Positions 1 to 5,862 of a DNA stretch of 16,102 bases are shown piece by piece. The stretch is from an uncultured Clostridia bacterium (GTDB lineage: Bacteria > Bacillota > Clostridia > UBA1381). A program made the position numbers and the translations under genes. The DNA lies in contig CAJTPP010000049.1 of NCBI GenBank assembly GCA_910578235.1, forward strand, positions 1-16,102, in the 5' to 3' direction. Within the stretch, counting starts at the first letter, position 1. Every line of letters begins with the position of its first letter. The notes beneath the pieces are model-generated. The model saw only the letters and a program-made list of their open reading frames with translations. It ran no database searches and had not been told where the DNA came from.

Positions 1-123
1 TCTATCGGACATTGAACGTGTCACATATACAGTATCGGACATCTTTTCCCTTACCTTTGCGGGCAAAATAATTCTGCCGCGCTCGTCAAGCTGACGAGGA
101 TATTCATCAACAAAGTTTACCAT
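1..123 (-). CDS. mraZ: MraZ, N-terminal part (gene runs off the left edge)
   Basis: This is the first 41 codons of a minus-strand gene that starts with ATG at 123-121 and leaves the window at base 1. The peptide contains YPRQLDERGRIILPAKVRE followed by VYVTRSM, which matches the first AbrB-like (SpoVT/MraZ) half of MraZ: an LDxKGR-type turn, then a hydrophobic strand and PAKxRE. MraZ is the DNA-binding transcriptional regulator at the head of the division and cell wall (dcw) cluster; mraW, ftsL and peptidoglycan genes would be expected further left. The ribosome binding site is weak (GGCGG about 8 bases upstream). The N-terminus has three or four residues more than the common MFxGEY start, so the exact start is slightly uncertain. 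The assignment rests on 41 residues but the motif is distinctive. Confidence 0.88.
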   Translation of the reverse strand, partial: MVNFVDEYPRQLDERGRIILPAKVREKMSDTVYVTRSMSDR

Positions 124-185
124 ATATGCTGCCGCCTGCCTTTCTCATAGTTTTATGGGGCAGTTTCTCCAAATTGAGTTTTTTT

Positions 186-220
186 CTCCAAAACACTCCA
201 ATCCGCTCCCAACAACTCCA
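186..220 (-). promoter_or_regulatory. Putative MraZ operator: four direct repeats at 10-bp spacing
   Basis: Read on the minus strand, TGGAG, GGGAG, TGGAG and TGGAG begin exactly every 10 bases (plus-strand CTCCA/CTCCC at 216, 206, 196 and 186). A fifth TGGAG lies at 171-167, offset to 19 bases. MraZ is known to bind short G-rich direct repeats with 10-bp periodicity in front of its own gene, so this array is the expected autoregulatory site. It sits directly downstream of the -10 box, so bound MraZ would cover the transcription start. Repeats and spacing are seen directly; binding is inferred from the family. Confidence 0.8.
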
Positions 221-248
221 TTTTACATTAAATCTGAGAAAAATGCAA
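220..248 (-). promoter_or_regulatory. Probable sigma-A promoter of mraZ
   Basis: On the minus strand TTGCAT (248-243) is followed after 17 bases by TAAAAT (225-220). The -10 hexamer matches the consensus at five of six positions; the -35 is weaker. The predicted start, near base 213, falls inside the TGGAG repeat array, giving a leader of about 90 bases to the mraZ ATG. Confidence 0.5.
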
Positions 249-280
249 TAGCTATTTTCATAAGATTTCCTGATTTTGAT

Positions 281-346
281 CTATTTTACTGTTTTACTTG
301 TAAAATAAGGTAAAATAGGATATAATTAGCTAAGGCTTATTTTACA
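281..346. repeat. GTAAAATA motif cluster and inverted repeat around the tex promoter
   Basis: TGTAAAATAAG at 299-309 and its exact reverse complement at 336-346 form an 11-bp inverted repeat with a 26-base spacer that contains the tex -10 box. GTAAAATA is repeated directly at 300 and 310, and in reverse orientation at 281-289 and (as GTTTTAC) at 291-297. Spacing inside each direct pair is 10 bases. This could be an operator for an unknown regulator, but the region is very AT-rich and TAAAAT-like words are also -10 elements, so a chance cluster is possible. Confidence 0.4.
298..326 (+). promoter_or_regulatory. Probable sigma-A promoter of tex
   Basis: TTGTAA (298-303) is separated by 17 bases from a perfect TATAAT (321-326). 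Transcription would begin near 333 and leave a long AT-rich leader of about 180 bases before the tex start codon. The promoter lies between the arms of an 11-bp inverted repeat (299-309 and 336-346), described separately. Confidence 0.5.
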
Positions 347-499
347 GCCTCTTATATATATTGTTACAATATTACATAATGTTACACTATATATTGTGGT
401 TATTACTATTATATAACAAATGTTTCAATTTGTAAATAGCAAAATTAAAATTTGTTTGCAATTATATTACAAATTAATTGCAGCAATGTTTCACTTTTT
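327..499 (+). other. Long AT-rich tex leader, no gene seen
   Basis: No ORF with a ribosome binding site is visible here. TGTTACA occurs at 362-368, 380-386 and 507-513. TGCAATTA (457-464) pairs with TAATTGCA (475-482), and AATTTGT at 427-433 or 449-455 can alternatively pair with ACAAATT at 469-475. These could fold just upstream of the tex ribosome binding site. No recognised riboswitch core was found and base composition alone could explain the pairings. Confidence 0.3.
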
Positions 500-514
500 A
501 GGAGGATGTTACAT

Positions 515-2677
515 ATGGACAACACAAACGGACAAATCATCAGTTTTTTAACGGAAGAATTTGGACTTAGAACAGAACAGGTAACAAATACGGTCGCTCT
601 GATTGACGCCGGTAACACAATCCCGTTTATCGCGCGTTACAGAAAAGAAGCGACCGGCGCATTGAGTGATGAAATACTTCGTGATTTTTACGACAGACTG
701 AACTATCTCCGTAATCTTGCCGATAAAAAAGAGGAAATTGCTCGTCTTATCAAAGAACAAGACGCTTTTACACAAGAAATTTCAGAAGCCATACAAAGCG
801 CTTCAACTCTGTCGGAGATTGAGGACATATATCGTCCGTTCAGACCCAAAAGACGTACAAGAGCCACAATTGCCAAAGAAAAAGGGCTTGAACCGCTTGC
901 GTCAATTATATTGGAGCAAAATCCAGCTGATGACATTAACGCCATTGCCGACGGATATATAGATATTGTTAAAGGCGTGGAGACAGCCTCAGACGCAATT
1001 GCGGGAGCAATGGATATAATAGCGGAAATAATAAGCGATAACGCGCAGTTCCGCGGAGATATACGCGTCCGGACAGTAAACGAGGGACTTATTGTATCAA
1101 AAGCGTCAACCGACAAGGACAGCGTTTACCGTCTGTATTACAACTTTTCCGAGCCGATAAAAAAAATTGCCAATCATAGACTTCTCGCAATAAACAGAGG
1201 CGAGAAAGAAGGCTTTTTATCTGTAAAAATAGATATGAGCGAGGACAAAATCAATGACTATCTTATCAGCTCTCTTACTTCCAAACGCGAAGCACCGTCT
1301 ACAAAATATATCATACTTGCCGCGCAGGACAGCTACAAACGTCTTATAGCGCCTTCTATCGCCACTGAAATAAGAAATATGCTGACTGAAAACGCCGAAG
1401 AAGCATCTATAAAAGTCTTTAATCAAAATCTTTCCGGTCTGCTTCTTCAGCCTCCTATAAAAGGAAAAACCGTTATGGGCTTTGATCCCGGCTACAGAAC
1501 AGGCTGTAAAGTCGCTGTAGTGGATGAAACAGGCAAAGTGCTTGATACAAATGTTGTATACTGTACTCTTGACACGCACGACAAGACACAGGCAAAAAAA
1601 ATACTCGCTGATATGATTACAGAACATAATGTTAATCTTATTTCCATAGGCAACGGCACAGCATCAAAGGAAAGTGAAATATTTATTGCCGATTTACTTA
1701 AGGAAATTGGCCGCGAGATTTTTTATATCATGACAAACGAAGCGGGAGCGTCAGTTTACAGCGCGTCAAAGCTCGCGTCAGAAGAATTTCCGCAGTATGA
1801 TGTTTCTCTGAGAAGCGCGGTATCAATCGCCAGACGCGCTCAGGATCCTTTGGCTGAGCTTGTAAAAATTGATCCAAAGTCAATCGGTGTGGGACAATAC
1901 CAGCACGATATGAACCAAAAGCGGCTCGGAGAGGCTCTTTGCGGCGTTGTGGAAAGCTGTGTAAACAGCGTTGGAGTCGATCTAAACACAGCCTCACCGT
2001 CATTACTGTCCTATGTGGCAGGAATAAACAAAACTGTTTCTAAAAACATAATTGCTTATCGTGAAGAAAACGGTCGTTTTAACATGCGGAAAGAGCTTTT
2101 AAATGTACCGAAGCTCGGAGCAAAAGCATTTGAGCAATGCGCAGGTTTCCTGCGTATTACAGACGGCGATGAAATATTTGATAACACCTCCGTTCATCCT
2201 GAAAGCTACAAAGCCGCGGACAAGCTGCTGCAATTACTTGGATATACAAAAGAAGATGTTCTCTCAGGCAATGTATCCGACTTAAAGCATAAAATTACCG
2301 CAGCCGGAACGGCTAAACTTGCCGATCTGCTGGACATAGGCGAAATCACACTAACAGACATTGCCGACAGTATTATAAAAAAAGGACGAGATCCCAGAGA
2401 TGAGCTTACTCAGCCTGTTCTGCGATCCGACATACTGTCAATGGAAGATCTGAAACCTGATATGGTACTCACCGGAACAGTACGTAATGTAATAGACTTC
2501 GGCGCATTTATTGATATAGGCGTGCATCAGGACGGACTGGTGCATATATCACAGATATGCGACCGCTATATAAAACATCCTACAGATGTGCTGTCAGTCG
2601 GCGATGTTGTACAAGTACGCGTGCTTGAAATAGATGCGGACAAAAAACGTATTTCACTTTCCATGAAGGAGGCATAA
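515..2677 (+). CDS. tex: Tex family S1 RNA-binding transcription accessory protein
   Basis: Tex is a conserved cytoplasmic nucleic-acid-binding protein of bacteria (YhgF in E. coli, YdcI in B. subtilis), linked to transcription and RNA metabolism. The start is ATG at 515 because AGGAGG lies at 500-505, nine bases upstream; this gives 720 residues, the usual length. An in-frame ATG at 452 exists but has no ribosome binding site and would add 21 residues absent from the family. The order is an N-terminal helical Tex region, a YqgF/RNase H-like domain starting near residue 320 (GFDPGYRTG), helix-hairpin-helix repeats near 488-548 (AGINKTVSKNI, NVPKLGAKAFEQCAGFLRI), and a C-terminal S1 domain near 648-718 (GTVRNVIDFGAFIDIG, DGLVHISQI). 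All parts look intact. lgt follows two bases after the stop codon, so both are probably cotranscribed. Confidence 0.96.
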   Translation: MDNTNGQIISFLTEEFGLRTEQVTNTVALIDAGNTIPFIARYRKEATGALSDEILRDFYDRLNYLRNLADKKEEIARLIKEQDAFTQEISEAIQSASTLSEIEDIYRPFRPKRRTRATIAKEKGLEPLASIILEQNPADDINAIADGYIDIVKGVETASDAIAGAMDIIAEIISDNAQFRGDIRVRTVNEGLIVSKASTDKDSVYRLYYNFSEPIKKIANHRLLAINRGEKEGFLSVKIDMSEDKINDYLISSLTSKREAPSTKYIILAAQDSYKRLIAPSIATEIRNMLTENAEEASIKVFNQNLSGLLLQPPIKGKTVMGFDPGYRTGCKVAVVDETGKVLDTNVVYCTLDTHDKTQAKKILADMITEHNVNLISIGNGTASKESEIFIADLLKEIGREIFYIMTNEAGASVYSASKLASEEFPQYDVSLRSAVSIARRAQDPLAELVKIDPKSIGVGQYQHDMNQKRLGEALCGVVESCVNSVGVDLNTASPSLLSYVAGINKTVSKNIIAYREENGRFNMRKELLNVPKLGAKAFEQCAGFLRITDGDEIFDNTSVHPESYKAADKLLQLLGYTKEDVLSGNVSDLKHKITAAGTAKLADLLDIGEITLTDIADSIIKKGRDPRDELTQPVLRSDILSMEDLKPDMVLTGTVRNVIDFGAFIDIGVHQDGLVHISQICDRYIKHPTDVLSVGDVVQVRVLEIDADKKRISLSMKEA

Positions 2678-2679
2678 AA

Positions 2680-3477
2680 ATGAATATCATATCTTTCCCC
2701 AAACTTTCTGTTACCCTTAATATAAATCCCGTAGCCTTTTCTATAGGCTCAAAACCTGTATACTGGTACGCACTGATTATTCTGTCAGGTTTTCTTCTCG
2801 GCATGCTGTTTGTATGTAAGACCTGCGAAAAACGAGGCGTGAAAAAAGATTATATATGGGATATAGCCCTTATAGGACTTGTTGCCGGAATAATAGGAGC
2901 GAGAATATACTATGTTCTGTTTGCACTTGACGAATTTGACTCGCTTGCCGATATGTTCAAAATCTGGAACGGCGGACTGGCTATTTACGGCGGCATTACA
3001 GGAGCCGCAATTTCAACTCTCATATACTGCCGTGTAAAAAAAATCAATACCCCTCAAGTATTTGACGTATGCGCTCCCGGACTGCTTATCGGTCAGGCAA
3101 TAGGACGTTTCGGCAATTTTGTAAACGCGGAGGTATACGGCGGTAAAACAAACAGTCTGTTCGGAATGTCCATAAACGGAGCGGAACCTGTGCATCCTTT
3201 GTTTTTATATGAGTCTGTATGGAATATTATAGGACTTGCAATAATTCTATTATTCCGCGGCAAAAAGAAAGCAGACGGCCAGGTGTTCTGTTTTTATATC
3301 TTCTGGTACGCTCTCGGCAGACTTTTCCTTGAAGGCATGAGAAATCCTGACTATATATTGTATATAATACCAAACGCGCTTGGAATTTCACAGCTTTTTT
3401 CCGGTCTTTTAATAGCCGCCGCGGGAGCTTCACTTATATATTTACATCTGAAAAGCCGTTGTTCTTCTGAAAAATAA
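2680..3477 (+). CDS. lgt: Prolipoprotein diacylglyceryl transferase
   Basis: Lgt is the integral membrane enzyme that transfers diacylglycerol from phosphatidylglycerol to the lipobox cysteine of prolipoproteins, the first step of lipoprotein maturation. The 265-residue product has several hydrophobic segments (about 27-46, 61-80, 98-117, 174-192, 235-256). It carries the family signature GQAIGRFGNFVNAEVYGG at 138-155, with the essential arginine of the GRxGNF motif at 143. A second conserved stretch GRLFLEGMR lies at 213-221. The position of the E. coli HGG motif reads IYGG, as in many Firmicutes. The ribosome binding site AAGGAGG (2666-2672) lies within the last codons of tex, so the two genes are translationally linked. 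Confidence 0.97.
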   Translation: MNIISFPKLSVTLNINPVAFSIGSKPVYWYALIILSGFLLGMLFVCKTCEKRGVKKDYIWDIALIGLVAGIIGARIYYVLFALDEFDSLADMFKIWNGGLAIYGGITGAAISTLIYCRVKKINTPQVFDVCAPGLLIGQAIGRFGNFVNAEVYGGKTNSLFGMSINGAEPVHPLFLYESVWNIIGLAIILLFRGKKKADGQVFCFYIFWYALGRLFLEGMRNPDYILYIIPNALGISQLFSGLLIAAAGASLIYLHLKSRCSSEK

Positions 3478-3484
3478 GCATCCT

Positions 3485-3491
3485 TGTCGAA
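3485..3491 (+). promoter_or_regulatory. Possible Spo0A box
   Basis: TGTCGAA matches the 0A-box core TGNCGAA exactly and lies in the gap between lgt and the Spo0E-like ORF, about 50 bases upstream of that ORF's -35 box. A 7-base word is expected about twice by chance in a window this size on two strands, so only the location makes it notable. Confidence 0.3.
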
Positions 3492-3540
3492 TAAAGTCGC
3501 TTTTTGACTTACGAAAGTTTATTTTCTTAACCACAATATA

Positions 3541-3569
3541 TTGACATTTTTTGCCTTTTATTGTAAAAT
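3541..3569 (+). promoter_or_regulatory. Sigma-A promoter of the Spo0E-like small gene
   Basis: A consensus -35 TTGACA (3541-3546), a 17-base spacer and TAAAAT (3564-3569) precede the small ORF by about 68 bases. TTGACATTT at 3541-3549 is repeated in inverted orientation as AAATGTCAA at 3609-3617 in the leader, which might be a regulatory site or chance. This strong promoter is the main reason to believe the short ORF is a real, separately expressed gene. Confidence 0.75.
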
Positions 3570-3637
3570 AAATACAACAAAAAGTGATTTTAGTAAAAAA
3601 TCAGAATTAAATGTCAAATTATGAAAGGATGATACAT

Positions 3638-3772
3638 ATGATGAATATTGAACAGGCACGTAAACAGTTTGACCGCTTTATTGAAGAAAAAAACTTCAAT
3701 TTATCCGATGACGAGGTTGTAAAAAAAGCAATTGAACTTGAAAACAACATAAAAAAATCACAGGTTATATAA
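3638..3772 (+). CDS. Spo0E-like small protein (44 aa), degenerate motif
   Basis: The ORF starts with two ATGs (3638 and 3641) behind AAAGGA (3624-3629) and encodes 44 residues, ending in KKSQVI. It is predicted to be almost entirely helical and charged. The segment FNLSDDEVVKKAIELENNI resembles the second helix of Spo0E-type aspartyl-phosphate phosphatases (pattern: Leu, Asp-rich turn, EV, then SQELD and a hydrophobic tail). Those proteins dephosphorylate Spo0A~P and delay sporulation. Here the SQELD signature reads AIELE: Ser is replaced by Ala and the key Asp by Glu, so catalytic activity is doubtful. A consensus promoter upstream and a perfect terminator at the stop codon support a real monocistronic gene. 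Family membership is inferred by eye; an unrelated small helical protein is possible. Confidence 0.7.
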   Translation: MMNIEQARKQFDRFIEEKNFNLSDDEVVKKAIELENNIKKSQVI

Positions 3773-3785
3773 CCTGTGATTTTTT
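3752..3785. terminator. Perfect palindromic bidirectional terminator
   Basis: The 34 bases are a perfect palindrome centred between 3768 and 3769, with a GC-containing core ACAGGTTATATAACCTGT flanked by A6 on one side and T6 on the other. It therefore gives a stem plus U-tract on both strands. On the plus strand it ends the Spo0E-like gene, whose TAA (3770-3772) lies inside the stem; on the minus strand it ends the 691-codon ORF, whose stop is at 3789-3787. Confidence 0.9.
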
Positions 3786-3786
3786 A

Positions 3787-5862
3787 TCAATTAGTTTTTT
3801 CTCTCACTATAGGAACTTCAAGCAAAGGTATCATACTGTCAATAGAATTCCAAACAAAAATTTTAAGTTTGTAATCATTAATATCATTATTAAACAAAAG
3901 TGATTTTAACTGCTGTGTATTGGCCTGAATATCGCTTACAACCTCCGTTTTCACTTCCTTTACCATATCATCACCGTCATAAAGCGCGCCTATAAGCTGA
4001 AGCTTATCAGAGGGTTCCGCCATAACAACACTGACTTCTGCTGATTTATCCGTCACATTTTCAAGCTCAATCTTGGGTATTACCGTCCATTTTGCATAAT
4101 ACGTTCTATCACCTGTAGCTGTATCAGATAACTGGGATGTGGTCGATCCCGTAAGATTTTCTCTGGAATACCAGCCGCCGAATTTATAGCCGTCCCTTGA
4201 TGGTATTGGCAGAATAACAGACGTTCCGTAAGTATAACTTGTTATTTCCCCGTCAAGCTGTCCGCCGTTACAGTTAAGCGTCAGTTTGTATGTTCTCGGC
4301 GCCTTTGTATACTTTGCCGTATACACTGCCTCATCTACAACAGGAACAGGTTCCGGCTCCCAACCGGCGAATGTATACACATATTTGATATCCTGTTTGT
4401 CAGGAGGAGTATCCTCTCCGTACGACGGCACCGCGCCTACTTCTGTTAAAACGCTTTTCAGCGTTTTACCCTCATCATCAACAAATCTTATATTGAACTT
4501 CGGCACAGCATTTTTGACAAACTGAGAAACAGTAATATTATCAATTCCGTTTTGGTATTCCCAAGTTTCTGTGCTTCCGCCGCGTTCAAAACCAAATGTC
4601 ACAGAATTTATTGATGACATAGTTAGAGACTGACCTAACTCAATTTCTTTTCCGTCAAACTTAAAGGATGTAATCGTTTTTGACGCGGTATCAATCACCA
4701 CCTGAATATTTTTTGTATACATTGCATTGCTGCCAGACATAATCATTTTTGTATTATCCATTGTGTTTGCGGTATTGTCATATCCGTCATACGTCTTTCC
4801 GCCGTCTTTACTCAGCATAACGCCATAACCGCTCTTTCCGTCTTTATCCGAAAGCCACGCGAGACGCAAATCCGAGCCAATCTGTATATATTCCCTGTTG
4901 ACCGATCTATGAGTAGCGCCGCCGAAATACCAGTCTATATTATATGTAAGTGTTGCATTATCTGATATATCTTCAAAAATCTTAGTTGCGCTGTATGCGC
5001 TGCCAGGCTTTGACGGATGAAAATACAGACGCCCATTGGCCTTATCTATATCAAGCGTTTGACCTGTCGCAGTCCAGTCATTAATGTCATCTGCCATCCA
5101 TGACACCCCATTCTTTTCGCCTTTTACATATATTTCTTCTGTTGCTCCGACTACGGGAACAGGCTTGCCGTATGACACGGCTTCAATTTTGGGTTCGGCG
5201 ATAATTGTTCCGCTGCCCGTATTGGTCGTATAACATTTTAATGTCTTAAATTTTGCTCCGTTCAAATTAAATGTTGTTGTATACTCCGCTTTCTTTGCCT
5301 CCCATGAACTGTCAGTGCCTATAAGATCAACTGTACAGGTATCCGTGTCATAATCAAACTCCGCAGTGACAATCCAGCGTTTTGAGCTTCCTTTTACCTG
5401 TCCTGGGCCATCAATAACAGTCATCCAGTCAGCTGTTTCCGCATTGTCCGGAATTAATGATGTCGGCTCCTGATTTCCTATTGTACTCCAAAGATCAGTA
5501 GCCGATGTTTCCCATACCTGCTCGGCAGTCAGTATATTGTTTCCGTTGGTATCAAGCATACTCAACGCCGTATTATATTCATGTCCCTCCCAGTTCCAAT
5601 TATTGGAACCATCCTCGTTTGTACCGTTTATATTTGCAATACCGCCTGTTGTAAAATGGAATGTCAAAGCCACCTTACCGCTGTCCGGCTGCTCAAAATC
5701 CTTATGAACCTCCGCTCCCGATGCCGCTCCGTCGCCCATATGCGAAATTATACCGCTTGTCGGTGTAAGCGTAAAATTTGTTGTCTCATCTTCAACTGAC
5801 GTTGTAACAAAAGAATTGGTTCCCGTCATATCCTCCAAACCTCTCGGAAGAATATTTGCCAC
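3787..5862 (-). CDS. Detached C-terminal part of the PL11 lyase: two beta-sandwich domains, InlB-type repeats, C-terminal domain
   Basis: The 691-codon ORF has no signal peptide although every module is of extracellular type, so it most likely is the tail of the upstream lyase, separated by a frameshift. It opens with GTG (5862); an ATG at 5829 overlaps the stop of the upstream ORF as ATGA. Modules by ORF residue: a beta-sandwich-like region (about 15-230), a second one (about 240-450, ending DNITVSQFV), an InlB-type repeat (about 455-520, YTFAGWEPEP) and another (about 524-595, GYKFGGWYS then TYYAKW). A C-terminal beta domain follows (about 597-688) with KIFVWNSIDSMIPL. The C-terminal domain and the sandwich-plus-repeat order recur in the nearby esterase. 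The sandwich domains may bind carbohydrate; that is inference. No sortase signal, SLH or dockerin is visible. Separate expression by translational coupling is possible, but the product would lack an export signal. Confidence 0.75.
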   Translation of the reverse strand: MANILPRGLEDMTGTNSFVTTSVEDETTNFTLTPTSGIISHMGDGAASGAEVHKDFEQPDSGKVALTFHFTTGGIANINGTNEDGSNNWNWEGHEYNTALSMLDTNGNNILTAEQVWETSATDLWSTIGNQEPTSLIPDNAETADWMTVIDGPGQVKGSSKRWIVTAEFDYDTDTCTVDLIGTDSSWEAKKAEYTTTFNLNGAKFKTLKCYTTNTGSGTIIAEPKIEAVSYGKPVPVVGATEEIYVKGEKNGVSWMADDINDWTATGQTLDIDKANGRLYFHPSKPGSAYSATKIFEDISDNATLTYNIDWYFGGATHRSVNREYIQIGSDLRLAWLSDKDGKSGYGVMLSKDGGKTYDGYDNTANTMDNTKMIMSGSNAMYTKNIQVVIDTASKTITSFKFDGKEIELGQSLTMSSINSVTFGFERGGSTETWEYQNGIDNITVSQFVKNAVPKFNIRFVDDEGKTLKSVLTEVGAVPSYGEDTPPDKQDIKYVYTFAGWEPEPVPVVDEAVYTAKYTKAPRTYKLTLNCNGGQLDGEITSYTYGTSVILPIPSRDGYKFGGWYSRENLTGSTTSQLSDTATGDRTYYAKWTVIPKIELENVTDKSAEVSVVMAEPSDKLQLIGALYDGDDMVKEVKTEVVSDIQANTQQLKSLLFNNDINDYKLKIFVWNSIDSMIPLLEVPIVREKTN

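Noticed and set aside
186..220. 10-bp direct repeats as a small CRISPR-like array
   Set aside because: The units are 5 bases with 5-base spacers, and position and family knowledge explain them as a MraZ site.
452..514. Upstream in-frame ATG extending tex by 21 codons
   Set aside because: It lacks a ribosome binding site, and the added residues are unlike Tex; AGGAGG is placed correctly for the ATG at 515.
3496..3520. Terminator of lgt
   Set aside because: AAGTC and GACTT can pair but the stem has only five pairs and no T-run follows directly; the palindrome at 3752 may serve instead.
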